Source: Chloroflexota bacterium
GTDB lineage: Bacteria > Chloroflexota > Dehalococcoidia > Lucifugimonadales > Lucifugimonadaceae
Assembly: GCA_018673955.1 (NCBI GenBank)
Contig: JABHBJ010000093.1
Span: forward strand, 74,931-138,930
Direction: 5' to 3'
DNA length: 64,000 nucleotides
Position 1 is the first letter of the stretch; the number at the start of each line of letters is the position of its first letter. The position numbers and the translations under genes were made by a program. Shown piece by piece: positions 50,447-59,529 of this stretch. The notes under the pieces are model-generated. The model saw only the letters and a program-made list of their open reading frames with translations, was not told the origin of the DNA and did not search any database.

Positions 50447-51596
50447 AGGGGTTGATTTTTTCGTAGGTCCCATTGACTATGGGTTTGGCTTCGACTTGGA
50501 GCCAGTCTTCTAGAATGTCGGTGTACAGGCCTCGGAAGTCGTTGTTGAATGCCAGGTCGCCTTGCACCCAATCCGCTGGGTCGATCGACGGGTATTCAGC
50601 GTAGTGTCCGCCAGTGACCTGATTGCCGACTACGAATGCGACTCCGCCTGAGCCGTGATCGGTTCCGGTTCCGTTGTCGAGCACCCGTCTACCGAATTCA
50701 GAGAACATTAAAACCGTTACTTCATCGCCTAATCCGTGTTCTTCAAGATCGTCAAAAAACGAAATGAGCGAGCTCGAAATATGGCTCCATAGATTCGACT
50801 GAAGGGCTACTTCGTCGGTGTGGGTATCGAAGCTGCCGTACTGGGTGTAGAAAACCCGAGTTCCGAGATCTGCAAAGTGGACTTGAGCAACGCCTTTTAG
50901 ACTTTTTGCGAACGGGTTGTCGGGATACTCAACACTTGATTTGTACTTCAGCGGGGCTTCTTTGAGTATGTCGGCTCCTCGCATGGCATCGAGCCCGGTT
51001 TGGCCAAGATAGTCCATAACAGTATCGGAACCCAGCAAAGGCGTGTACATGCGACTGAAGGCGCTTAGCGCTTGCTCACGTTGGTTGCCACCGGCTACTC
51101 CGGTGAGAAGGCCGTAGTTTTCGAGATCACCAACCGATGCGACGGGAACGCCGGGTGCTGCAAGTGCTCTTGGAAGCCCATTTCCGAAGTTGACTGCCGT
51201 GACCGGGTTACTGCCTTCGGGGTCGATGTCTTTGATCGCTTGACCTAGCCAACCTTTTGAGCCGACTGTGTCTGGCTCTGCCGTGTGCCAGATGTCCATC
51301 GATCGGAAGTGAGATCGATTGGGAGTTGGATAGCCGATGCCGTGAACAATGGCGACTTTGCCTTGGTCGTAGAGCGTTTTCATCGGGCCCATGCCGGGGT
51401 TGAGTCCGTAGCCCTTATCGAGTGGGATGACTTGGTCGTCAGTGATTCGAATGTTGGGTCGAGAGTCTTTGTAGAAGCCGTTCTGGAAGGGGACGATGCA
51501 GTTGAGGTAGTCGTTTCCTCCGGATAGTTGGATGACTACGAGGACTTTTTCTTTTGTTTTAGCAGTGGTCATGGTGGTGTCGAGTGCCAGTGGCAC
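50436..51596 (-). CDS. DUF1501 domain protein
   Basis: VLVVIQLSGGNDYLNCIVPF; MFSEFGRRVLDNGTGTDHGSGG. Confidence 0.9.
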   Translation of the reverse strand: MPLALDTTMTTAKTKEKVLVVIQLSGGNDYLNCIVPFQNGFYKDSRPNIRITDDQVIPLDKGYGLNPGMGPMKTLYDQGKVAIVHGIGYPTPNRSHFRSMDIWHTAEPDTVGSKGWLGQAIKDIDPEGSNPVTAVNFGNGLPRALAAPGVPVASVGDLENYGLLTGVAGGNQREQALSAFSRMYTPLLGSDTVMDYLGQTGLDAMRGADILKEAPLKYKSSVEYPDNPFAKSLKGVAQVHFADLGTRVFYTQYGSFDTHTDEVALQSNLWSHISSSLISFFDDLEEHGLGDEVTVLMFSEFGRRVLDNGTGTDHGSGGVAFVVGNQVTGGHYAEYPSIDPADWVQGDLAFNNDFRGLYTDILEDWLQVEAKPIVNGTYEKINPFNI

Positions 51597-51719
51597 TTTC
51601 TCTTTGGTGAGATTGTTATTGGCTGGTTCAGGTAATCGGCTGGGTTGGAATGATTGTTCGTGGATGGTCGATTTACCCTGAAAAAGAATTCAGGGTGACA
51701 GTTGGCTCGAGAGACTCCG

Positions 51720-52751
51720 CTATTCGTTGGATCGTTGGTAGACCTGTAGGCGGTGGCGGAGTGAGTCGGTGATTATTAATCGGCCTTCGGGGTCAATTTC
51801 CAGTGCGGTGGGATCCCAGAGGTAGGATTCGACTCTCGATGAGATTTCATGGGGTTCGGTGGCATCAACTTCGACAAACGAGTCGAATCGAGTTCGTGCT
51901 TCGGCTTCGTCAGCGTTTGCGTTTAGGTATTCCTGCGACCAAGGCGATACGGTGGCCGCACCTCGCACCGATTGTTGAAAATTCCAGTTTAAATCGAACA
52001 TCTGGACGCGTTGGTTGCCCCAGTCGGCGACATAGATGAAGCCGCCGTGATCGACTGCGACGTCAGACGGTCGATCAAAGTTACCTTCGTCACGTCCAGA
52101 CGTGCCGTATTGGTCGATGAAAGTTCCGTCGTTGGCAAACCGTTGTATTCGGTCGTTTCGCCAGTCCGCTACGTAAATATTGTCATTGGCATCGGTGTCT
52201 ATGCCCCAAGGAAGATTGAACTCACCGTCGCCTGAGCCTTCTGATCCGAAGTGCGAAATGTAATCGCCGTCGGGCGTTAGTCGCTGGATTCGGTTGTTAA
52301 GATGATCGACCAACAGCAAATCGCCGTTTGATGTGAACTTCAGGCCCGCGGGTCCGTTGATTTGGCCGGGATCACTGCCCTGTTCTCCCCATTTCGATAT
52401 GAATTCGCCGTCTGGGTTGTACACGGTTATTCGGTTGAGTTCTTCGTCGGCGATGTAAACGCGGTCGCCGGGTCCGTGGGTAATCGCCGTCGGGCTCACG
52501 AACTGACCGTCATCTGTGCCGTCGCTGCCGAACTCGTGGTACCAGCGGTGACCAATGTCACATATACCAACGCGAATGCCTAGTCGGTGCATTGGGCTGC
52601 GGTTTACGGCGAAGATTCTGCCATCGGGACGGATGGATAGATCGACGGGTATGTGGAAACCCCGGCCTCCGACGTCGGCGCCGAATCCGATGGTATCGAC
52701 GTAGTTGAGTTTGTTTTTCGTCTGGGTGTTGCCAGTATTTACGGTAGTCAT
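51720..52751 (-). CDS. NHL-type six-bladed beta-propeller protein
   Basis: Repeated GxFxxPxGIxxDxxxxIYVADWxNxRIQ blades. Confidence 0.9.
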   Translation of the reverse strand: MTTVNTGNTQTKNKLNYVDTIGFGADVGGRGFHIPVDLSIRPDGRIFAVNRSPMHRLGIRVGICDIGHRWYHEFGSDGTDDGQFVSPTAITHGPGDRVYIADEELNRITVYNPDGEFISKWGEQGSDPGQINGPAGLKFTSNGDLLLVDHLNNRIQRLTPDGDYISHFGSEGSGDGEFNLPWGIDTDANDNIYVADWRNDRIQRFANDGTFIDQYGTSGRDEGNFDRPSDVAVDHGGFIYVADWGNQRVQMFDLNWNFQQSVRGAATVSPWSQEYLNANADEAEARTRFDSFVEVDATEPHEISSRVESYLWDPTALEIDPEGRLIITDSLRHRLQVYQRSNE

Positions 52752-52757
52752 GTTGGG

Positions 52758-54239
52758 TTAGACGAACTGATATTCGCGGGTGGCGACGATTAGTTGGAGA
52801 AGCGATGCGATGGCGGAGTTGGAAATGATGCTGGGGTGGGTTCCGGAGTTGACGATGTCAGCGGACTCGTCGTCTTTCGACGGACTCAGGATGACGTTTT
52901 CGGTGTATTCCTTGAGACCGTTTCGGGTGTCGTCAGCGACTTGGAGTTCGCCAAGATTCTTCAGGCTTGACCGGACGAGAGAATCTGATGTTGGCGAGCT
53001 ACCGGCATCAGAACGGATAGATGCGATTAGTGACTGAACTCCCGGACTTTCTAGGTTGCCAATGATTTCGCCAGCGAAGTTGACTCGCATGACCATCGAT
53101 CCGGTCGATATCCAGTCGGTTCCGCCCATCCAGCCTTCGACACTCGGTGGGGCGTATATGTCTTGTCCCATATAGCCGCTCGCCGCAATGTGATCGTAGA
53201 CATCTGAAGTTGGCGAATCGTAGCCGCCAGCGAGTCGAATCGTGCCTACGACGAGCTCAATCGGGCTTTTCACTCGTGCATTCCTTGACACTGGCGATTT
53301 GAACGAATCAGACAAGAACAACGCTCTCAGCATTGCTTTGATCGAGTGACCAGACTCGAAGTAGGCGTGGGTCATCACTTCAATCGCTTGTGGATTTAGC
53401 GGAGGGAAGTGCGACCATTGCGGAACGGGTAGTTCGTCGGCAATGAAGTAGTGATACAGGTGGCGAGCGATGAATCCGGCAGTTGCGGGATTCTTGCAAA
53501 TAATAGCGATGATGTCTTCGCCGTTAAAGTTTCCTGTCTCGCCCAAGAAGGTCTTTTCGCCATCGTCGTGGTCATCTGGATCGAATTTGAACTGCCAGTT
53601 GACGTAGCCGTAGGGTCGCATCGTGTTGTTGCGCATCTTGAGCGCCATGTAGTCCGTATTTGCGACTGTCCAACCAGTGAAAGCCCGGGAACATTCTTTG
53701 ATATCTTCTTCAGTGTAGTTTCCAGCTCCCATAGAGAACAGTTCGAGGATCTCACGACCGTAGTTTTCATTGATCGAATCCTTGTGGTTGTCTTGATTGT
53801 CGAGCCACATAATCATCGCTGGATCTCTGGAGAGATTGAGCAGGAGATCGTCAAACTTGCCCAAGCCGTGCGCACGCAGCATGTCGAGGTGTGTCGACAT
53901 TGCCTTGCCTTGGATGAGCTTCGTCTGGCCTGTGGCGAACACTCGATGCCAGAACAGATTCATCTTTTCGATGAATGGAGCGTCCGTGGTAACCATTTGG
54001 TAGAGCCAGTTTCCCGCGCTGCTACCACGTGTTCGTAGATCGGACTGATCGATGTGATACCGACGAATGAGGTCTTGAGGAAGCGAAGCGGTGTCGATTG
54101 CGTCGATCAACTGGTCGACAGCATCTTCGTAACCGAGTTTCGAGAATCTTTGTAAATCAGCACCCGTACCGCCGAAGCCAGCTCGTCGAAGCAGATGGGC
54201 AATCAACAATTCGTCGGTGCGTGACTCGATCGTGGTCAT
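52758..54239 (-). CDS. DUF1800 domain protein
   Basis: AHLLRRAGFGGTGADLQRF; NENYGREILELFSMG; start MTTIESR. Confidence 0.9.
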   Translation of the reverse strand: MTTIESRTDELLIAHLLRRAGFGGTGADLQRFSKLGYEDAVDQLIDAIDTASLPQDLIRRYHIDQSDLRTRGSSAGNWLYQMVTTDAPFIEKMNLFWHRVFATGQTKLIQGKAMSTHLDMLRAHGLGKFDDLLLNLSRDPAMIMWLDNQDNHKDSINENYGREILELFSMGAGNYTEEDIKECSRAFTGWTVANTDYMALKMRNNTMRPYGYVNWQFKFDPDDHDDGEKTFLGETGNFNGEDIIAIICKNPATAGFIARHLYHYFIADELPVPQWSHFPPLNPQAIEVMTHAYFESGHSIKAMLRALFLSDSFKSPVSRNARVKSPIELVVGTIRLAGGYDSPTSDVYDHIAASGYMGQDIYAPPSVEGWMGGTDWISTGSMVMRVNFAGEIIGNLESPGVQSLIASIRSDAGSSPTSDSLVRSSLKNLGELQVADDTRNGLKEYTENVILSPSKDDESADIVNSGTHPSIISNSAIASLLQLIVATREYQFV

Positions 54240-54274
54240 TTTCAATCCCTCAAGAATCCGTATTTGGCGGGATT

Positions 54275-54814
54275 CTAAAGGTTTTGAGCGTTGTTGCGCG
54301 CTATTTCCAACATTTCGGCAAGCTGCGGGGCATCGACTTCCATAGAAATGGCGGTTTTCTCGTCGGCTTCCGACTCTTCCGCGTTGCCTAGCTCTGCGTG
54401 GATCACGGCGCGGTTTGCGAACGCTTCGCCCCAATCGGGTTTGAGTCGGATCGCTTCGGAGAAGTCTTTGAGGGCGGTTTCGTTGTGCTCTAGCTGGTAG
54501 TGCGAGTTTCCACGGTCGACATAGGTGTCCGGGTACTTAGGATTGAGTCGCACAGCGGTGTCGTAATCGACGATCGCTTGTTCATGGTCGCCGGCCAGTG
54601 CGTAGGCGTCGGCCCGATAGTGGTGAAGTTTTGCCGAGTTTCGCGAAGCTGCTATCGCTTCGGTGAAGTATTTGATCGCATTTTTTGGATGCCCTTCGTC
54701 GACTTCACGGACGCCGTTTTTGAACGTGTTGATGATTTTTTCGGGCGTGATGCGTCTTGGTGGTTGCTGGCGGCCGAGAAGTTTATTTAGCCATGTTGAT
54801 ATTGGGTTTGGCAT
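54275..54814 (-). CDS. TPR repeat protein
   Basis: Repeats AIKYFTEAIAASRNSAKLHHYRADAYALAGDHEQAIVDYDTAVRLNPKYPDTYVDRG; start MPNPISTW. Confidence 0.88.
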   Translation of the reverse strand: MPNPISTWLNKLLGRQQPPRRITPEKIINTFKNGVREVDEGHPKNAIKYFTEAIAASRNSAKLHHYRADAYALAGDHEQAIVDYDTAVRLNPKYPDTYVDRGNSHYQLEHNETALKDFSEAIRLKPDWGEAFANRAVIHAELGNAEESEADEKTAISMEVDAPQLAEMLEIARNNAQNL

Positions 54815-54851
54815 ATCTTGGTTAGGACGTCGATTGCCACGTCGCCTCAGG

Positions 54852-54886
54852 GCACAATCTATCAATCACAGAATGATAGATTGTGC
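54852..54886. repeat. Perfect 13-bp inverted repeat
   Basis: GCACAATCTATCA-N9-TGATAGATTGTGC. Confidence 0.9.
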
Positions 54887-54894
54887 AGCGCGGT

Positions 54895-55374
54895 TTAATT
54901 CTCTTCGGAGCCTTCGGGTTTGGGGTTGCGGGAGATCATTTCTAGCCAGTTGCCGTCGGGGTCTTGGAAGTAGATCGCCCAACGTGCCCACGGGTATTCG
55001 AGTTCGCGTTCGTATTGGGGTCCAAAAGTTTTGATTCCCTCAGCTTCGAGTCGTTCTCGCCAAGTTGGTACGTTGTCTACGACCATCGCTGCGTGAGCGG
55101 AGCCGGGGCGATTTCTATCGAACTGATCGGATCGTTTCTCGCCGTGAGGTCGCACGTATTCAATCAGCTCAATTGAATGTCCATCGCCAACACCTACGTA
55201 TGCTTGTCGCATTTTTACGTTTTCGTAGCCGACCACTTCGGAAATCCAAGGGGTTTCAGATATTGCGGGAGCACGTTCGATGTTGAAGCTGAGGACTCGG
55301 GTATAGAAATCAAGGGCTTTGTCGAGGTTTTCGACGATGAAGCCAGTGTGGTAGATAGTGTGGATTGTTGGCAT
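54895..55374 (-). CDS. VOC/glyoxalase family protein
   Basis: MPTIHTIYHTGFIVENLDKALDFYTRVLSF; YFQDPDGNWLEMI. Confidence 0.9.
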   Translation of the reverse strand: MPTIHTIYHTGFIVENLDKALDFYTRVLSFNIERAPAISETPWISEVVGYENVKMRQAYVGVGDGHSIELIEYVRPHGEKRSDQFDRNRPGSAHAAMVVDNVPTWRERLEAEGIKTFGPQYERELEYPWARWAIYFQDPDGNWLEMISRNPKPEGSEEN

Positions 55375-55456
55375 GGGACTGGAGTGTTTGGGACGGCAGT
55401 AACGATTGGTGGGCCTGAAGATCCTGAGATGAATATTGCGGTGAGTTGAGTTCGCT

Positions 55457-55487
55457 GATTGCCACGTCGCTGACTCCTCGCAATGAC
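55457..55487. repeat. Dispersed repeat GATTGCCACGTCG...CTCGCAATGAC
   Basis: Also at 57410-57439 and 60829-60860; half copy near 54832-54845. Confidence 0.85.
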
Positions 55488-55516
55488 CGGTTTGGAAGTT
55501 GATCACAGGAGATTAT

Positions 55517-56425
55517 TTAAATTCGGTAGTACTTTTCGGCGTTGGTTCGGAATAGTTTTGCTCGTTCTTCTTCGGTGAAGTCGGAGGTTATTTCGTCGTA
55601 GGCGTTCCAGACGGTTGCGTAGTCGCTGAAGAGGCTATCGACGGGGAAATTGGAGGCGAACATGCAGCGGTTGACGCCGAGAATGTCGATCATATCGAGT
55701 ACGAATGGTGTGATCGATTCGGTGGTCCACTGATTATCGAGCATCCCTAGTGCTGAAATTTTTCCAGAGATGTTCTGGGCAGTTCCAAGGGCTTCGAGTC
55801 CTTTTCGCCACTCGCGCAAATCTCCGGGTGTCCGACCTATAGGCATCGCTGCGTGGCCTAGAACGATTTGTACTTCAGGAATATCGTTGGCGAGCTCGGC
55901 GGCTTCCTGAAGCTGCCAAGGCCATATTTGAACTTCAAACGATCCGTTGAATTTTTCGAGCAACTTGAACCCCGAAAGCCACTGGGGATCGCTCATAAGA
56001 TTTCCTGATTCGGCGAATCGGAAGTTTGGCTTATTGTCCGACCAGTTGAGCATGTGCCTTATACCTCGCCAGTTGGCGTGTTGGGCGTGTCGCTCTAGGG
56101 TTGCTTCTACGTTGGGATCGGACAAATTCGCGTAGGCGATGATGGCGTTGGGCATGCCTTTTGAGTTGGGATCATCGGCTACAGACTGCAGCCATGCGGT
56201 TTCGCCAACGGGATCGGCGTTATGGTCCCATTCGGCCTGTACGTGAACTGATTTCACGAGAGGAATGTCTTTTGCGCCTTCGTGAAGATCGCCAATTAGC
56301 CACGATTTACGAATTGCTGAGTAGTCGCCGACGAAATGGTCGATTGGCTCCATGAGCCACGGATAGGGATTGTTTTCGAGGTCCCAGAGGTGGTGGTGTG
56401 TATCGATGAATTCAGGTAGCAACAT
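55517..56425 (-). CDS. Amidohydrolase family protein (lactonase-like)
   Basis: FIDTHHHLWDLENNPYPWL; VLGHAAMP; CMFASNFPVD. Confidence 0.88.
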   Translation of the reverse strand: MLLPEFIDTHHHLWDLENNPYPWLMEPIDHFVGDYSAIRKSWLIGDLHEGAKDIPLVKSVHVQAEWDHNADPVGETAWLQSVADDPNSKGMPNAIIAYANLSDPNVEATLERHAQHANWRGIRHMLNWSDNKPNFRFAESGNLMSDPQWLSGFKLLEKFNGSFEVQIWPWQLQEAAELANDIPEVQIVLGHAAMPIGRTPGDLREWRKGLEALGTAQNISGKISALGMLDNQWTTESITPFVLDMIDILGVNRCMFASNFPVDSLFSDYATVWNAYDEITSDFTEEERAKLFRTNAEKYYRI

Positions 56426-56571
56426 GTTGCCTTTACTGATGGGTATCGTGGTTGCATTGACCGAGTAAGTCGGACACAGTTTAGCCATGTGTAGCGGCTA
56501 TTGGTCATAATCTGGGCGTTAGCCTAGATCACCTATTCGTTTCACTAGATTTTATTCCCAAAGGGTTTGAA

Positions 56572-57141
56572 TTGAAATTTTCCGTTTACATCGCAACTAG
56601 CCTGGACGGGTTTATAGCTCGTACGGACGGTCAGCTTGATTGGCTTGAGGGCAGCGATTGGAGCGATCGTAATGAGGCTGGTGGTGCTGATGCCAACGAT
56701 ATGGGATTCGATGAGTTTATCGAGTCGGTCGATACGTTGGTGATGGGTCGCAACACGTACGAGTTCGTGGTTTCGACTGGGATTTGGGCTTATGGTGATA
56801 CCCGATTGGTGGTGCAGAGTACGACTTTGGGAGACGGCACCGAATTGCCACAACATTTGGCGGGCAAAGTGGAGTTCGTGTCGATGGATCCGGTCGCTTT
56901 GGCTTCAAAGTTGGCAAATGAGGGAGCGCAGCACGTTTACGTGGATGGCGGTGCGACGATTCAGCAGTTTTTACGTGCGGGGTTGATCGACGAACTGATT
57001 TTGACTCGCGTGCCTGTGTTGCTGGGTTCAGGTATATCTCTGTTCGGCGAGGTAAATGCCGATGTCGTGCTGAGGCACGTTTCGACTGAAGGGTTCGCGA
57101 ACGGGATGGTTCAGTCGAGGTACGTAGTGGAGTGGTCGTAA
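56572..57141 (+). CDS. Dihydrofolate reductase/RibD C-terminal domain family protein
   Basis: YIATSLDGFIARTDGQLDWL; VMGRNTYEFV; HVYVDGGATIQQFL. Confidence 0.9.
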   Translation: MKFSVYIATSLDGFIARTDGQLDWLEGSDWSDRNEAGGADANDMGFDEFIESVDTLVMGRNTYEFVVSTGIWAYGDTRLVVQSTTLGDGTELPQHLAGKVEFVSMDPVALASKLANEGAQHVYVDGGATIQQFLRAGLIDELILTRVPVLLGSGISLFGEVNADVVLRHVSTEGFANGMVQSRYVVEWS

Positions 57142-57578
57142 AGGCGAGGTTGTTGCCAGTTGGAAATACCTCACTCACTTAAAGTTTGCCATACGCCGCA
57201 GCACGATCGAAGGTCTCTCCATTTAGGTCGAGACGTTGTTCTGGGCATGTACATCACTCCAGATTCCCACAGTTGAAAGGTGGGCCGCATAGGTGGTTTC
57301 TCGTGAGAGTGCTTGCGGTTTTGGATGAGGTGGATGTTGAGGTGAAGTTCGTGATTGGCAGTAGCGGATTGCGGTTGGCTGGTTCAGACGTTGCCTTGCT
57401 TGAGTCGCTGATTGCCACGTCGTTCCTTCTCGCAATGACAGATTACTGGCACTGAAACGATTGGTGAGGCTGGACCTTTCTCCATCACCCCAGCCGCCTC
57501 CCAGTGGGAGAGGGGCTTCGCTAGTAGCGCTCTCGTTAGTCGCGGTCGTCATCGGGTGAATTGGTCGCGGGTCGCAAA

Positions 57579-58874
57579 CTAAAGTCGGCGTAAGTCTTTT
57601 GAGCTTAGGATTAGGCCGAAGTTCACAACGAGGTAGATTAGTGTTCCGATGATTATCATCTGGGCGTTCCCTATGATCGTGCCGATCCAGGCGCCTAGGA
57701 ACCAGCCGAACATCATCGATTGGAGCGAGAGTGTGAATACTGACATCACTCTTCCGATCATCTTAGGATCGGACTGCGTTTGGAGAAGAGTGATCGTCGA
57801 CGATGCCCAAACTGGAATTGCAGCGCCGACTAAAGCCAGCGATACGAGAGTGAGCGGGAAGTTAGTCGATAGTGCGAACGTAATGTCGGCAACGACGAAC
57901 AGAATCGTGCTGAACAATATTGGTGGTGTTTTTCGTTCCCACGGTTTCTTTGACGCTATCCATAGTGCCGACGCACCTTGCCCGACTGCCCAGGCTGTGA
58001 GCATGATTCCGAATCCGGTTTCACCAACGTCAAACCGGTCGCGAGCGTAGACCGGGATGATCGGAACCATCGCTGCGCTGAGTATCACTGAGAAAGCGAT
58101 GAACATCACGCGAAGCAATACGGGATTGGATCGGATGTACTTTAGGCCATCACTAATCTCTCTAAGAGCTGATGTTCCGGACGGCTTGCTGGGCTCTGAT
58201 CGTGGGAGTCGATATGTGAAATAGACCGACACTGCATATAGCCCGATTAGTGCGAGGAATGGCGATCCCATCCCAAATCCGGCGATTAGAAATCCACCGG
58301 CAAGCGGGCCTATCGCCCGCGCGAGGCTGGCTCCAGCCATGTTCAGAGAATTTCCTGCTTGAAGCGATTCCTTTGACAGGTAGTTCATCACCAAAGCCTG
58401 CCCGGCTGGCATCCCAACTGCCAACACTGCACTCGACACTATCGATAGAACCACGATCTGCCACAGATTAACCACGCCTGCTACTACAACAGCCGCTGTG
58501 ACTACCGCCAGCAGCAAGAGGAGCAGGCGTTCAAATAGCAGGACGGATCGACCGCCGAGTCGATCGACCATCACGCCGGCGAAAAGTCCGATAGCGAGCG
58601 CTGGAACGACGCGAAGCCCGGTTGCTGCTCCAACCCAGATTTGCGAGGCTCCGAGTTCGAGAATCAGCCACGATTGAGCCATGATGCGCAGTTCAACGCC
58701 CATCATGTTGGTGAAGTTGCTCCCTACGAGATCTCGGTAAGAGCCGTTCGCTAGAAGTTGAACTAACGGGAGTTGTCGGATTTTGTTCAAAGTGGGCTGG
58801 AGGTTAGGCGCTGCAAAGTTTAGGTAGTGGAGATTGTTCTCTTGCTGGGACGATTGTTCGAATTTTCGCTGCAA
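57579..58874 (-). CDS. MFS_3-type MFS transporter
   Basis: 431 aa; FRDLVGSNFTNMMGVELRIMAQSWLILELGAS-like N-terminus; TLLQTQSDPKMIGRVMSVFTL. Confidence 0.9.
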   Translation of the reverse strand: MQRKFEQSSQQENNLHYLNFAAPNLQPTLNKIRQLPLVQLLANGSYRDLVGSNFTNMMGVELRIMAQSWLILELGASQIWVGAATGLRVVPALAIGLFAGVMVDRLGGRSVLLFERLLLLLLAVVTAAVVVAGVVNLWQIVVLSIVSSAVLAVGMPAGQALVMNYLSKESLQAGNSLNMAGASLARAIGPLAGGFLIAGFGMGSPFLALIGLYAVSVYFTYRLPRSEPSKPSGTSALREISDGLKYIRSNPVLLRVMFIAFSVILSAAMVPIIPVYARDRFDVGETGFGIMLTAWAVGQGASALWIASKKPWERKTPPILFSTILFVVADITFALSTNFPLTLVSLALVGAAIPVWASSTITLLQTQSDPKMIGRVMSVFTLSLQSMMFGWFLGAWIGTIIGNAQMIIIGTLIYLVVNFGLILSSKDLRRL

Positions 58875-58941
58875 GTGTTAGAAAGATCTTAAAATGAATT
58901 CAGGATGACATCGTGCTTGTTAGGTCAGATTGCGGAAATGA

Positions 58942-59496
58942 CTATTTTCTTCGAGCTAAGAGCGAAGCAATGATTTGTGGGGCGGTTTCTATTGCTCGTT
59001 CTCGGATTTGTTCGGGTGTTAGGCTACCGATTGGGTGTTGAATGAGCGCGAACGGGTAGTCGGGCATTCCACCTAGATTTGCGATTGCTTTGGCGCCTGA
59101 TTCGAACGGTTCGGTACAAATTGCAATTGCAGGAACGCCGAGGGCTTCGAGCTTGAGCGAGTCGTACACACTGGACGACGAGCAGCTTCCTCAGTCACCG
59201 TTTGCCAGTAGCGCAACATCAACTTCGTTCGAGAAATCGCTTAGAAGGTCGGGTTCAGCCGGTCGTGAGGCATCGCCTTTGTTGATTCGATAAGCAGTTG
59301 CAACTTCGAATCGATCAGCGAGCACATCGTAGATGGCGTCGAGAAGTGGCTCAGAGTTCAGCTTGTCGTTCCGAAGAAGCCCGACACGCATTCCCTTCAG
59401 CGACTGGGGGCGTTCTGCCATGCCATCGGTCGCAATCGACTGCTGTGCGGTGGGATCAAGAACCCTGAATGTGTTCTCACTTGCATTGCTTGTCAT
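58942..59496 (-). CDS. Probable UGSC-family selenoprotein with in-frame TGA (Sec) at 59193-59191
   Basis: Single frame across the TGA: ...VDVALLANGD-U-GSCSSSSVYDSLKLEALGVPAIAICTEPF...; flanking ORFs 59191-59496 and 58942-59169 are in phase. Confidence 0.85.
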
Positions 59497-59529
59497 ACGA
59501 CGCTCCTCGAAGATATTTCTGGCGACATG

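Noticed and set aside
53451-54038. 195-aa plus ORF
   Set aside because: Antisense shadow of the DUF1800 gene.
54815-54865. N-terminal extension MIDCALRRRGNRRPNQD of the TPR ORF
   Set aside because: Derived from the palindrome and dispersed repeat; start at 54814 is better.
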